Of a DNA stretch of 64,000 bases, positions 23,859 through 33,013 are shown piece by piece. Source of the stretch: Desulfoferula sp040751985 (GTDB lineage: Bacteria; Desulfobacterota; Desulfarculia; Desulfarculales; Desulfarculaceae); assembly GCA_040751985.1 (NCBI GenBank), contig JBFMFU010000054.1:1-64000 (forward strand). The letters run 5' to 3'. Position 1 is the stretch's first letter; each line of letters begins with the position of its first letter. The notes under the pieces are model-generated. The model did no database searches and was not told the origin of the DNA. It saw only the letters and a program-made list of their open reading frames with translations. The translations under genes were made by a program, and so were the position numbers.

Positions 23859-25057
23859 GCGACCCTGCCGGGGGCCAGGGCCTGCTAAAGGGGACGCTGG
23901 TGCTGGACCTGGCCCAACTCATCAGCGGCCCCTGGTGCGCCAGCCTTCTGGGCGACCTGGGGGCCGAGGTGATCAAGATCGAGCCCCCCGGCGCCGGCGA
24001 GGCCCTGCGCCACATCGGCCCCAAGGTGCAGGGTCAGGGCGTTCTCTTCCTGGCCGTGAACCGCAACAAGCGCTCCCTGACCCTGGACCTGGGCAAGCCC
24101 CGAGGACGCCGGGTCCTGGACCGGCTGCTGGCCCGGGCCGACGTGGTGGTGCAGAACTTCCGGCCGGATGTGCGCCGGGCCTACGGCCTGGAATACGAGC
24201 CGCTCCGGCGCAGCAAGCCCGACCTGGTGCTGCTGTCAATCACCGCCTTCGGCGAAGATGGGCCGTACGCCCTGCGGCCGGGCACGGACCACGTTTTTCA
24301 GGGGCTCAGCGGCCTGATGAGCGTGTCCGGCGAGGCGGAGGGCGGCCCCCTGCGCTGCGGGGTCCCGGTGGCGGACATGACCGCCGCCCACTTAGCCTAT
24401 GCGGGGGTGCTGGCCGCCCTGCTCCACCGCCAGCACACCGGCCAGGGCCAGGAGGTGAAGGTCAACCTGCTGGACGCGGCCATGTCCCTGCAGCAGATCA
24501 CCCTCACCGAGTTTCTGCAGTTGGGCCGCCAGAGCCCGCGCCTGGGCAACTCCAGCCCCTTTGCCTGCCCGGTCAGCGTCTTCCGGACCCGGGACGGCAA
24601 CCTAAGCATCTCGGCCTTCAACGACAAGTTCTGGCGCGGCCTGTGCCGCACTTTGCAGATGGAGGAGCTGCTGGACGACCCCCGCTTCCGCGACCCCGAC
24701 CAGCGCATGGCCCACCGCGAGGAGATGGAGGCGCTCTTGGGACGGCGCCTGGCCCAAAAGGAATCCGCCCAGTGGCTGCAGGAGCTGCAGGCGGCCGACG
24801 TTCCCTGCGGACCGGTGCACGACTACGCCTCCTTGGTGCAGGACCCTCAGGTGGCCTGCAACGGCCTCATCCGCGACCTGCCGCACGAGGTGCTGGGAGC
24901 GGTGCGCACCCTGAGCAACCCCCTGGCCCTGAGCGCCTCCCCCGCCTCCCCAGGGCCGGCCGCGCCAATACTGGGGCGGCACACCGAGCAGATACTGCGC
25001 GAGTTCCATTTCGATGCGCGGCAGATACAGCAACTCAGCAGCGAGGGGATCATCTGA
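23855..25057 (+). CDS. CaiB/BaiF family (class III) acyl-CoA transferase
   Basis: Moves CoA between carboxylic acids without ATP. 400 aa. Family blocks: LVLDLAQLISGPWCASLLGDLGA at the N-terminus, RNKRSLTLDLGKPRGR, VVVQNFRPDV, and CGVPVADMTAAHLAY, where the Asp is the expected acyl-accepting residue. It overlaps dctM by 4 bp. Together with the ligase upstream it offers two ways of loading CoA: ATP for the first molecule, transfer from an end product afterwards. Confidence 0.92.
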   Translation: MSDPAGGQGLLKGTLVLDLAQLISGPWCASLLGDLGAEVIKIEPPGAGEALRHIGPKVQGQGVLFLAVNRNKRSLTLDLGKPRGRRVLDRLLARADVVVQNFRPDVRRAYGLEYEPLRRSKPDLVLLSITAFGEDGPYALRPGTDHVFQGLSGLMSVSGEAEGGPLRCGVPVADMTAAHLAYAGVLAALLHRQHTGQGQEVKVNLLDAAMSLQQITLTEFLQLGRQSPRLGNSSPFACPVSVFRTRDGNLSISAFNDKFWRGLCRTLQMEELLDDPRFRDPDQRMAHREEMEALLGRRLAQKESAQWLQELQAADVPCGPVHDYASLVQDPQVACNGLIRDLPHEVLGAVRTLSNPLALSASPASPGPAAPILGRHTEQILREFHFDARQIQQLSSEGII

Positions 25058-25071
25058 AGCTGGAGAGGGAG

Positions 25072-26268
25072 ATGAACCAACCCCAGGCCTGGATTATCGA
25101 CGGTGCACGGCTGCCCGTGGCCCGCGGCGGCATGGGCGGCGCCTTGAGCCTGATGCCGGCGGAGAAGTTCGGGGCCCACCTGCTGCGCGAACTGGTGGCG
25201 CGCAGCGGGGTGGATCCCGCGGAGATAGACGACGTGATCATGGGCAACGTCATGGGCGCCTACCTGTGCTTCGCGCGCCTGTGCCTGCTGGAGGCGGGCC
25301 TGCCCATATCGGTGGCCGGCTACACCATCGACCGCAACTGCGCCTCCGGCCTGCAGGCCATCGTGGCCGGCTCCCAGGCCATCCGCTGCGGCGACGCGGC
25401 AATGATCCTGGCGGGCGGGGCCGACTCCATGACCCGCCAGCCCTGGTACGTGGAAAAACCGGCCATTGGGTTTCCCCGCGGGCCCCTGGAGCCCCGGGTG
25501 TTGGCCGGGGGGCGCGCCACCGCGCCCGCGAGCTACGGCGGCGACAGCATGGGCGAGACCGCGGAAAACGTGGCCGCACGCTTCGGCATCACCCGCCAGG
25601 AGCAGGAGGAGCTGGCCCGGGAAAGCCACCGGCGGGCCCGGCGGGCCTGGGAAGAGGGCATCTTCGATCGGGAGGTCATCCCCATCAACGTGCCCCAGGC
25701 CAAGGGGGGCCCCAGGCTCTTCGCCCGCGACGAAACCGTGCGCGAGGAGGCGCAGCTGGAGCGCATGGCCGGCCTGCCCGCCATCTTCCGCGCGGGAGGC
25801 ACGGTGACCGCCGCCACCTCCTCGCCGGTGACCGACGGCGCCGCGGCGGTGCTGATGATGTCCGCGGCCAAGGCCGCCCAGTTGAGGCTCAAGCCCATGG
25901 TCCGGGTGGTGGCCAGCGCCTCGGCCGGCGTGGAGCCCGCCTGCATGGGCCTGGGCCCGGTGCCGGCGGTGCGAAAGGCCCTGCAGCTGGCCAGGCTGAG
26001 CGTGGATGATCTGGGCCTGGTGGAGTTCAACGAGGCCTTTGCCGCTCAGGCCCTGGCCTGCTACCGCGAGCTGGGCCTGGATCAGGCCAAGGTCAACGTC
26101 AACGGCGGCGGACTGGCCCTGGGCCACCCCATAGGGGCCACCGGGGCCCGCCTGACCGTGACCCTGATGCACGAGATGGTGCGGCGGGGAGTGCACTACG
26201 GCCTGGCCGCCATGTGTGTGGGCGGGGGCCAGGGCACCGCGGTGGTCTACGAACTGGTCCGGCCATGA
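25072..26268 (+). CDS. Thiolase (acetyl-CoA C-acyltransferase)
   Basis: 398 aa, cleaves 3-ketoacyl-CoA with CoA to acetyl-CoA and a shortened acyl-CoA. The nucleophile Cys90 is in TIDRNCASGLQAI. The C-terminal NEAFAAQ, GGGLALGHPIGATGAR (His) and CVGGGQGTA (second Cys) motifs complete the active site. The frame runs on upstream, but the ATG at 25072 follows GGAGAGGGAG and starts at the family's normal N-terminus. It is 14 bp after the CoA-transferase gene. Confidence 0.94.
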   Translation: MNQPQAWIIDGARLPVARGGMGGALSLMPAEKFGAHLLRELVARSGVDPAEIDDVIMGNVMGAYLCFARLCLLEAGLPISVAGYTIDRNCASGLQAIVAGSQAIRCGDAAMILAGGADSMTRQPWYVEKPAIGFPRGPLEPRVLAGGRATAPASYGGDSMGETAENVAARFGITRQEQEELARESHRRARRAWEEGIFDREVIPINVPQAKGGPRLFARDETVREEAQLERMAGLPAIFRAGGTVTAATSSPVTDGAAAVLMMSAAKAAQLRLKPMVRVVASASAGVEPACMGLGPVPAVRKALQLARLSVDDLGLVEFNEAFAAQALACYRELGLDQAKVNVNGGGLALGHPIGATGARLTVTLMHEMVRRGVHYGLAAMCVGGGQGTAVVYELVRP

Positions 26269-26391
26269 GCCCGCTCTAGCCCCTGACCGCTGCCCCTGGG
26301 CAGCAACTGCCTGGAGCCGGCAAAAAGACGGAAGCCGTGTTGGGCGAGCAGGAGCCGAGCCACCCAGCCGACTAGCGTGAGGATGAGCAAA

Positions 26392-27546
26392 ATGGATTTC
26401 GATCTGCCGGAAGAGCTGCGCCTGATGCAGGCCGCCATCAGGAAATTCGTGGACCAGGTGCTGGACCCCGTGGCCGCCCAGATAGAGGAGGAGGACGCGG
26501 TCCCCGAACCCGTGGTGCAGCAGATGCGGGAGATGGGCCTGTTCGGCATGTCCATCCCGGAGCAATACGGGGGCCTGGGTCTGTCCACCCTGGGCGAGTG
26601 CTTGGTCTACGAGGAGATATCGCGGGCCAACGCCTCGGTGCGCACCCGTTTCAGCACCAACAACGGCATAGGCTCCCTGGGCATCCTGTACGACGGCACC
26701 CCCGAGCAAAAGGAGCGCCTGCTGCCCGCCATCGCCAGCGGAGAGAAAACCATCGCCTTTGCCTTGACCGAGCCCGACGCCGGCTCCGACGCCTCGGCCA
26801 TTCGCACCAGCGCCGTGCGCCAGGGGGATCATTTCATCCTCAACGGCCGCAAGATGTTCATCACCAACGGGGCCATCGCCGACTTGGTCACGGTCCTGGC
26901 CGTGACCGACCCGGTGCGCAAGGCGCGCGGCGGCATCACCGCCTTTGTGGTCGAGAAGGGGACCCTCGGCTTCACGGTGGGCAAGCTGGAGAAAAAAATG
27001 GGGCTGCGGGGCTCGGGCACGGCCGAGCTGATCATGGAGGACTGCCGGGTCCCCTTGGACAACATCATCGGAGGTGAGGCCATGATCGGCCGAGGGTTTC
27101 AGACCGCCATGCGGGTCCTGGACAAGGGGCGCCTCACCCTGGCCGCCGCCTCGGTGGGCATGGCCCGCCGGGCCCTGGAGCTGGCGGTGCTCTACGCCAA
27201 ACAGAGGGTGCAGTTCGGGCGGCCCATCGGCGAATTCCAGTTGATCCAGGGCATGCTGGCTCAGATGGCCACCGAGGTATTGGCCGGCCAGAGCATGGTC
27301 TACCGCATAGCCTGGCAAAAGGACCAGGGCCGCTCCGTGCGCAAGGAAGCGGCCATGTGCAAGCTGTTTTGCAGCGAGATGTTGGGCCGGGTGGCCGATT
27401 CGGCCCTGCAGATACACGGCGGCATGGGCTACATGAAGGAGTACGCCATAGAGCGCATCTATCGCGACGCCAGGGTCACCCGCATCTATGAGGGCACCAG
27501 CGAGATTCAAAAGCTGGTCATCGCACGGGAGCTGCTCAACGGCTGA
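26392..27546 (+). CDS. Acyl-CoA dehydrogenase
   Basis: About 384 aa, second dehydrogenase of the operon. Motifs: ALTEPDAGSDASAIRTSAV, FITNGAIADLVTVLAVTD, GLRGSGTAELIMEDC, LQIHGGMGYMKEYAIERIYRDARV and IYEGTSEIQKLVIA with the catalytic Glu. In-frame starts exist at 26377, 26383 and 26392. The last is best spaced from TGAGGA. It closes the plus-strand operon 19263-27546. Two dehydrogenases in one operon suggest two oxidation steps, or two related substrates such as linear and branched acyl groups. Confidence 0.92.
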   Translation: MDFDLPEELRLMQAAIRKFVDQVLDPVAAQIEEEDAVPEPVVQQMREMGLFGMSIPEQYGGLGLSTLGECLVYEEISRANASVRTRFSTNNGIGSLGILYDGTPEQKERLLPAIASGEKTIAFALTEPDAGSDASAIRTSAVRQGDHFILNGRKMFITNGAIADLVTVLAVTDPVRKARGGITAFVVEKGTLGFTVGKLEKKMGLRGSGTAELIMEDCRVPLDNIIGGEAMIGRGFQTAMRVLDKGRLTLAAASVGMARRALELAVLYAKQRVQFGRPIGEFQLIQGMLAQMATEVLAGQSMVYRIAWQKDQGRSVRKEAAMCKLFCSEMLGRVADSALQIHGGMGYMKEYAIERIYRDARVTRIYEGTSEIQKLVIARELLNG

Positions 27547-27721
27547 CGGCAGGCAGGGGCGAGCGAGCCCTGCCCCGCCTCTGATTTGTTGGCCTGCTGC
27601 CCTTCCCTCGAAAATCAGCCCCCAGGGTTTTGCTCAGAGCTGGTAGCCCCGGAACCCATGCCCCCGATCGCGCATGGGTCAAAATCCTGACTCATCCCAG
27701 GGAACAAAATTTGGGAGAACG
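27547..27721. other. Convergent intergenic region with two hairpins
   Basis: Between the ends of the acyl-CoA dehydrogenase and ferredoxin genes there are two GC-rich stem-loops: GGCAGGG-type at 27552-27574 and ACCCATGC/GCATGGGT at 27654-27679 (8-bp perfect stem). Neither has a T-run. They may act as bidirectional transcription barriers. No gene seen. Confidence 0.4.
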
Positions 27722-28789
27722 TCAGCCCTTCCTCTGCGCCAGGCGGCGCTGGGCCCAGTCCATCATGTTCTTGGCCAGCTCCGGGCGCTCCGGTTGGGGC
27801 CGCGCCAGCAGGGTGATGGCCTCCGAGGGGCAGGTGACCGCGCAGACACCGCAGCCCAGGCAGCGTTCGGCCAGCACCCGGTATACCCCGTCCTCCTCGG
27901 CGATGGCCTCCATGGGGCAACGCTCGTCCTTGCACAGGCCGCAGGCCTGGCAGACCTCCGGGTCGATGCTGGCCAGGTAGGCGCTGCGGGCCAGGATGTA
28001 GGGCGCCTCGAACTCCTTGAGGCTGCGCAGCAGGCCGCAGCAGCAGGGGCAGCAGTTGCACAAGAAGCCGCCCGGCGCCTCCTCCACGTTGTAGGTGCAG
28101 TGCACCAGGCCCTCCTGCTCGGCCGCCTCCACGATGCGCAGGGCCTCCTCCCGGCTGACCACCTCGCCGTCCAGGTTGAAATAGGCGTAGGCGTTCTCCT
28201 CCAGGGAGTACTGCAGGCAGCAGTGCAGGGTGTGCTGGCAGCGGTTGTCCAAGAGACCCTGCTCCCGGCGGCAGATGCAGTCCTGCACCCGGAAGGATTT
28301 GGCCTTGGTGATGATCTGGCGGATGTCGTCGCGGGGCAGGATGTTCAGGTCCGCCTTAAGCGGCGCCTTGACCGGAATCACCCGGGTCAGGTGCGGCCCG
28401 AAGCCGCCCACCTTCTGGCTGAGCGAGGGCATGTACTCTTCCACCAGCTCGGCCAGCTCCTTGGTCAGCCGCTCCCGCCGCTGAAACTCGTATATGCCCA
28501 CCACAAAGGGCGCGGCGCGATACATCTGTTGCCCAGCCATCTTGAAACTGACGATCTGCCCCTTGCGGGCCATGTTGTCTAGGGCGGCCTGCACCTCCAT
28601 GAGGGGCCGCCCCAGGCGCTGGGCCATGGCCGCGGCCGTCTCGGGCTGGGGGCTCATGTAGAGGGCCATCTCCGCCTCGGCAGGCTCGAAGATGGCGCGC
28701 AGAATCTTCAACTCCACGCCGCTTTCGGTGGCCGGGAAGCCCTCGGGCAACTGATCCAGCTTCTGGGCCAGGCGCTGGTAAACATCCAT
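27722..28789 (-). CDS. Cys-rich 4Fe-4S dicluster ferredoxin-like protein
   Basis: 355 aa. The N-terminal 150 residues look like a winged-helix-type domain (PETAAAMAQRLGRPLMEVQAALDNMARKG). The middle has two cysteine clusters (CICRREQGLLDNRCQHTLHC and CNCCPCCC). The C-terminus carries two ferredoxin motifs (CQACGLCKDERCP and CLGCGVCAVTCP) for two [4Fe-4S] clusters. The ATG at 28789 was chosen because the upstream frame is the shadow of the neighbouring gene. It is last in the aconitase X/dehydratase operon, so it may donate electrons to the activator or assist cluster assembly. A paralogue with the same plan lies at 61569-62708. Confidence 0.85.
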   Translation of the reverse strand: MDVYQRLAQKLDQLPEGFPATESGVELKILRAIFEPAEAEMALYMSPQPETAAAMAQRLGRPLMEVQAALDNMARKGQIVSFKMAGQQMYRAAPFVVGIYEFQRRERLTKELAELVEEYMPSLSQKVGGFGPHLTRVIPVKAPLKADLNILPRDDIRQIITKAKSFRVQDCICRREQGLLDNRCQHTLHCCLQYSLEENAYAYFNLDGEVVSREEALRIVEAAEQEGLVHCTYNVEEAPGGFLCNCCPCCCGLLRSLKEFEAPYILARSAYLASIDPEVCQACGLCKDERCPMEAIAEEDGVYRVLAERCLGCGVCAVTCPSEAITLLARPQPERPELAKNMMDWAQRRLAQRKG

Positions 28790-28806
28790 GGTTCTTCTCC
28801 GCTCTT

Positions 28807-29607
28807 TTAAGTAAGCCCCAGCCGCTCCAGCATCCTCTGCACGCCCAGGTAGCTGGGGGCCTCGGCGCGCAGCTCGCCTATCTTCTGGCCGCTCAGGTCC
28901 AGTTCCGCGACCAGGCCGTCCTCGGGGATCGCGGCCCACAGCTCCAGGCCGCTCTGCTGCCGGGCCCGCTGCAGGAAGTCCTGGTCCCCTTGGTAGCGGT
29001 TGATCACCAGCCCGGCCCGGTCCGGCAGGGCCACGTCAGCTTCCTTGCGGGCCAGCACCCCGGCGATCTGGCGGGCGGTCCAGGTGCCCCGGGCGCTCAT
29101 GTCCGACACTACCAGCAGCAGGTTCACCGTGTTCAGCACCCGGCGCTTGACCTGCTCCAGGCCGGCCTCGCAGTCCAGGATCAGGGCCTGGTAGTCCTGG
29201 GCGATGCTGCCGATGCCGTACTTAAGCACGTTGTTGACCCCGCAGAAGCAGTCGTCGCTCTCGTCCTTGCCCATGATGAGCATGCCGGTGCGTTCATCCA
29301 GGTGGATCAGGCTCTCGCGCACCAGCAGGTCCTTGACGGAGGCGGTCTCGATCTCCCGCTTGAGCTGAGGGTTGCGGCGCAGCTGGTCCCGGAAGCCGCC
29401 GATGGTTTTGTTGGTGTCAACGCCGAAGAGATAGGCCAGACCCATGGCCGGGTCCCCGTCCACCAAGAGCACCCGCTGGCCCTGCTCCGTGAGGCGGCGG
29501 CCGATCAGGGCGGCGAGGATGGTCTTGCCCACCCCGCCCTTGCCGGTGACCGCCAGGCGCAGCTGGCAGCCGGGGAAAAAGTCGTCTTCCGCCCTCGCCG
29601 CGCTCAT
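28807..29607 (-). CDS. CooC-like P-loop ATPase
   Basis: MinD/ParA-type ATPase of 266 aa. Deviant Walker A is AVTGKGGVGKTILAAL, the switch motif is LLVDGDPAMGLAYLFG, and DCFCGVNNVLKYGI contains the C-x-C motif that in CooC binds a metal at the dimer interface. CooC loads Ni into CO dehydrogenase, but no CO dehydrogenase or Ni gene is present here. It overlaps the dehydratase activator gene by 4 bp (ATGA), so it probably matures or energises an Fe-S enzyme encoded in this operon. Functional role is inference. Confidence 0.87.
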   Translation of the reverse strand: MSAARAEDDFFPGCQLRLAVTGKGGVGKTILAALIGRRLTEQGQRVLLVDGDPAMGLAYLFGVDTNKTIGGFRDQLRRNPQLKREIETASVKDLLVRESLIHLDERTGMLIMGKDESDDCFCGVNNVLKYGIGSIAQDYQALILDCEAGLEQVKRRVLNTVNLLLVVSDMSARGTWTARQIAGVLARKEADVALPDRAGLVINRYQGDQDFLQRARQQSGLELWAAIPEDGLVAELDLSGQKIGELRAEAPSYLGVQRMLERLGLT

Positions 29608-30413
29608 GACACCTTCCCGCCGGCCTGCTTCTGCAGGGCCTCCCCGGCGATCAGGGCCGCCCCCAGGGCCCCGGCCACCAACGGGTCGCCGGACAGCTCC
29701 CATATCTTAACGCCCAGGCGCGTCTCCAGCCTCTGGCGCACTCCCTGGTTGCGGGCCACCCCGCCGGACATGTAGACCTTCTCGCGCAGACGGACCCGGC
29801 CCACCAAGGTGGCCACCCTGGCCGCCACCGCGTCGCAGATGCCCGCGATGATCTCGTCCCTGTCCTGCTCCTGGCCGATGAGGCAGACCACCTCGCTCTC
29901 AGCGAAGACCGTGCACTGGCTGGAGATGGCCAGGCAGCGCCGCGCCCGCAGGGCCGCGTCCCCGAAGCTCTCGATGGGCATCTCGAAGACCTTGGCCATC
30001 ACTTCCAGGAAGCGCCCGGTACCGGCCGCGCACTTGTCGTTCATGGAGAATTCTCGGACTTGGCCGCTGCCGTCCGGGGCCAGGGAGATGACCTTGGAGT
30101 CCTGGCCGCCCACGTCGATGAGGGTGGCCGCGTCCTGGTTGGAGAAAGCCGCGCCTCGAGCGTGGCAGGTGATCTCCGACACCGCCTTCTGGGCGCCGGG
30201 CACCTTCACCCGGCCGTAGCCGGTGCCCACCAGATAGGCGATGTCGCCGCGGGAGACGCCGGCCCGCCCCGCGGCCAGGTTCAGCACCTCCTCGGCGGTG
30301 GCGGCCGGCAGGGGCTTGGAGGGTATGACCGCGCTGGCCAGAATGCGCCGGCCGTCCAGGATGACCGCCTTGCCGGATACCGAGCCGATGTCGCATCCCG
30401 CCACTAGGGCCAT
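29604..30413 (-). CDS. 2-hydroxyacyl-CoA dehydratase activator ATPase (HgdC/BcrD family)
   Basis: ASKHA-fold ATPase, 269 aa, that uses ATP to push one electron onto the dehydratase or reductase. ATP motifs: CDIGSVSGKAVILDG, LIDVGGQDSKVISL, and YMSGGVARNQGVRQRL. The two Cys that bridge a [4Fe-4S] cluster across the homodimer are in MNDKCAAGTGRFLE and ISSQCTVFAESEV. Only one such gene is present, which fits a homodimer as in 2-hydroxyglutaryl-CoA dehydratase and not the BcrA/BcrD pair of class I benzoyl-CoA reductase. It is 67 bp after the larger catalytic subunit gene. Confidence 0.93.
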   Translation of the reverse strand: MALVAGCDIGSVSGKAVILDGRRILASAVIPSKPLPAATAEEVLNLAAGRAGVSRGDIAYLVGTGYGRVKVPGAQKAVSEITCHARGAAFSNQDAATLIDVGGQDSKVISLAPDGSGQVREFSMNDKCAAGTGRFLEVMAKVFEMPIESFGDAALRARRCLAISSQCTVFAESEVVCLIGQEQDRDEIIAGICDAVAARVATLVGRVRLREKVYMSGGVARNQGVRQRLETRLGVKIWELSGDPLVAGALGAALIAGEALQKQAGGKVS

Positions 30414-30480
30414 GCCCGCCCCACGTCCTTTCCGTGAACCATGCTGCCTGCCCCGCGCGGCGGCCCCTCAGCGCCGGCCC

Positions 30481-31815
30481 CTACCCCGCGCGGCCCTCTT
30501 TCCTGGCCGTGACCATCTCCAGGAAGGGCTCCATGCGCGAGGCCATCTGCTCGGCGGACACCACCCTGGGGTCCAACTGGTCCACCACCATGACCAGCAT
30601 GGGGATGCCCAGCTCTTCCATCAGCTTCTCCTTGGTGAGCTGGGCCGCGGCCCAGTTGGCCTGGCACTGCCAGTGGCCGGCGAAGATGACCGCGTCGGCC
30701 TTGAACTCGCGGCACCACTTCAGCGAGTCCTCCACGAAGGTCATCATATGCCCGCGGCCCTGGCGGCCCATGGCGTGGTTGTTGTTGCGCAGCGCCAGCT
30801 CGCGCAGCAGCACCTCGAAGGAGGCCTTGCCGTAGTCCAGGTCCGGCGGCGGCTGATAAAACGGCTCCGCCGAGTGGTAGGCCACGGCGATGGCGCCAAA
30901 GGCCTGTTCCATCCAATCATAGACCGCATAGTCGAAAACGGGCCAGGATAGGTTCCACACCACCCGCAACTTTTCCTCGCGGAAGCCGCCGATGCCCTTC
31001 TCATAGCGCATCTTGGCGTCGGCCAGGTGCTTCTCCAACCACTGCACCAGCTTCTCGGTGCCCGTGAGCCCGTAAAAGGCCCCGCTGGTGGTGCGCAGGA
31101 TGACGCTGGTGGGTATGGGACAGGGTATGGCCTTCTTGTATTCGTTGATCTGGTAGATCAGCTCGTAGGCCCGGGCCGAGTTCTTCATTACCTGCCGGAA
31201 GCGGTCCAGGTCCAGCTTCTTGCCGGTCATGCGCTCCAGGTACTTGAAGCCCTCGCGGAGCTGCTCGGCGCAGAACTGTACCCCCTCCTCGTCGTCGGTG
31301 TAGGGGTTGTCCAGGATGAACATCTCGGTGCCCGGGAAGCTCTCGGCCAGCACCGTGCCCTGGGCCACGCTGTTGTCGCAGGGCTGGTTGCAGTGCAGGA
31401 TGGCCTTGGGCTTGGGCAGGCGGCCGGCCAGTAGGGGCGCCAGCACCCCGCCCAGGAAGCCGCACCAGTGGTCTGGCATGCCCATGTCCCGCCCCTCGTC
31501 CACCAGGGCGCAGAGATACTCCGTGGGCATGATGAAGGTCAGCGCCTCGGGGACGAAGGACACGCAGTCCATGGCATAGACCATTTCCGGCGCGAAGGTG
31601 AAGTGGCGGTACACCACCTTCTCCGGGTGCTCCCGAAGGTAGTTGAGCTCATCTATATATTGCAGCAGGGGTTCGAAAATCCAGCGCACCGGCTCGGGTT
31701 GGTTCCTTAGGTTCACCGCCACTGTGTTATTGATGACATCTATGAGATCGACCTTGGTGTCCAGCCGCTTGGAAAAATCGTAGGTCTTGAACTGAACTCC
31801 CCTGAGATTGGGCAT
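30481..31815 (-). CDS. 2-hydroxyacyl-CoA dehydratase / benzoyl-CoA reductase family subunit, larger (HgdB/BcrB-like)
   Basis: 444 aa. Cys-containing motifs fit [4Fe-4S] ligation: AMDCVSFVPEA, PDHWCGFLGG, ILHCNQPCDNS, and HWQCQANWAA near the C-terminus. It pairs with the gene 30 bp upstream. The family removes water from (R)-2-hydroxyacyl-CoA through a ketyl radical, or reduces aromatic acyl-CoA. Activity cannot be told apart from sequence alone. A single activator ATPase and the adjacent aconitase X favour a dehydration. Confidence 0.88.
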   Translation of the reverse strand: MPNLRGVQFKTYDFSKRLDTKVDLIDVINNTVAVNLRNQPEPVRWIFEPLLQYIDELNYLREHPEKVVYRHFTFAPEMVYAMDCVSFVPEALTFIMPTEYLCALVDEGRDMGMPDHWCGFLGGVLAPLLAGRLPKPKAILHCNQPCDNSVAQGTVLAESFPGTEMFILDNPYTDDEEGVQFCAEQLREGFKYLERMTGKKLDLDRFRQVMKNSARAYELIYQINEYKKAIPCPIPTSVILRTTSGAFYGLTGTEKLVQWLEKHLADAKMRYEKGIGGFREEKLRVVWNLSWPVFDYAVYDWMEQAFGAIAVAYHSAEPFYQPPPDLDYGKASFEVLLRELALRNNNHAMGRQGRGHMMTFVEDSLKWCREFKADAVIFAGHWQCQANWAAAQLTKEKLMEELGIPMLVMVVDQLDPRVVSAEQMASRMEPFLEMVTARKEGRAG

Positions 31816-31845
31816 GGGTCTCTCCTCTGGGCCGCGGCGGGGCGC

Positions 31846-32976
31846 CTACTTGCCCAGTTGCTCGATGAATGCCTCCATGCGGGTCCGGACGCGGCCTTCG
31901 TCCTGTCCGATGTAGTCCAGCACCAGGGTGGCGCTGATCGGGGCCTCCAGTTGCTGCTTGCGCTGGGTTAAAAACACATTCTCTATGCCGTGCAGGTCGC
32001 AGAACTGCAAGCGGGTGTGCACGATGCCGTCCACGCGGTAGTCCCGAGCCGTCTGCGCCAGCATGGCGAAGCGGTCGCCGAAGGTGGCGAACATGCGCGG
32101 GCAGCTCAGCCGGCTCAGGTAGGACAGGGCCAGGGAGCCCAGGGGGTCCTGAGGGTCGTAGTCCATGGGGTCCCAAAAGGAGCGCGACCCGAAGCAGCAG
32201 TTGTCCACCACCACCAGCCCGCCGGAGTCCTCGATGGCCTGGTGCACCAGGGTGTCGTCGCCCACCCAGCCGGCGATCATCACCCGCACTCGCGGCTCCT
32301 CCGGGCGAGGCATATGCTCTAGCTCCGCCAGCAGCTCGCGCAGCAACTGATTCAGCAGCTCCGGCGGCAGGCTCACCGAGGCGTTGATGATGTGGTGGCG
32401 CTGGGTGCCGGTGAGGGGCGGCCGGTCCTCCTGAAACACCTCCTGCAGCTGCTTCAAGAGCGCCCGGTTCTCGTTGAACAGGTTCACCGACTGCTGCAGG
32501 GCCTCGGGCGTGATCTCCACGCCCAGAGACCGCTCCAGGCTGGCCTTGAGCTTGCCCAACTCGGCGGCGTACTGCTTGACCGAGGCCGCCTTGCGGGTGC
32601 GGGGCACGTACACGAAGTGGTGGAAGGGCGGCTGCAGCCGGTCCACCCACAGCTCAAAGGCCCGGCGGCCGTGGTCGCACTCGTTCATGCCGATGATGCC
32701 GTCCAGGAAGTCATAGACCCCCCGGTGGGCCAGGTCCAGGACGGCGCGGGGGAAGGAGCAGTTGCACACCGGGGACATGTCGTGGTCGGCCCGGTCGGTG
32801 CCCGTGGCCCCGGCGCCCCGCACCCGGTAGGGCAGCGCGCCGGCCGCGTAGATCAGCTCTATGGGAACGTAGGAACACCTGTAGCCCAGCACCTTGCCCC
32901 CCGCCGCCTTCCACTGGTCCACCGCGGCGTTGGGGTTGCTTTGGCCGTACTGGATCAAAGTCTCCAAGGCCTTCAT
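31846..32976 (-). CDS. 2-hydroxyacyl-CoA dehydratase / benzoyl-CoA reductase family subunit, smaller (HgdA/BcrC-like)
   Basis: 376 aa. N-terminal GGKVLGYRCSYVPIELIYAAG and PVCNCSFPRAVLDLA, then NECDHGRRAFELW, are typical of this family. The C-terminal half has VVDNCCFGSRSFWDP and RLQFCDLHGIENVF. The Cys residues should hold the subunit's Fe-S cluster. It is followed after 30 bp by its partner and preceded after 37 bp by the aconitase X large subunit. Confidence 0.88.
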   Translation of the reverse strand: MKALETLIQYGQSNPNAAVDQWKAAGGKVLGYRCSYVPIELIYAAGALPYRVRGAGATGTDRADHDMSPVCNCSFPRAVLDLAHRGVYDFLDGIIGMNECDHGRRAFELWVDRLQPPFHHFVYVPRTRKAASVKQYAAELGKLKASLERSLGVEITPEALQQSVNLFNENRALLKQLQEVFQEDRPPLTGTQRHHIINASVSLPPELLNQLLRELLAELEHMPRPEEPRVRVMIAGWVGDDTLVHQAIEDSGGLVVVDNCCFGSRSFWDPMDYDPQDPLGSLALSYLSRLSCPRMFATFGDRFAMLAQTARDYRVDGIVHTRLQFCDLHGIENVFLTQRKQQLEAPISATLVLDYIGQDEGRVRTRMEAFIEQLGK

Positions 32977-33013
32977 CGCTTGCGCCTCCTCTGGGCCGCC
33001 CCGGCCCCGCAGA

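Noticed and set aside
24847..27510. 887-codon minus-strand open frame opposite CoA-transferase, thiolase and acyl-CoA dehydrogenase genes
   Set aside because: The plus strand encodes three clear enzymes with intact motifs. The minus frame has low-complexity composition and no domain.
28807..29607. Part of a CO dehydrogenase cluster
   Set aside because: No CooS, CooF or Ni transport gene is in the window. The ATPase is coupled to the dehydratase activator.
28807..32976. Class I benzoyl-CoA reductase (BcrABCD)
   Set aside because: Only one activator-type ATPase is present, not the BcrA/BcrD pair, and no dienoyl-CoA hydratase or ring-cleavage genes are nearby. A 2-hydroxyacyl-CoA dehydratase type is the safer name, though reduction is not excluded.
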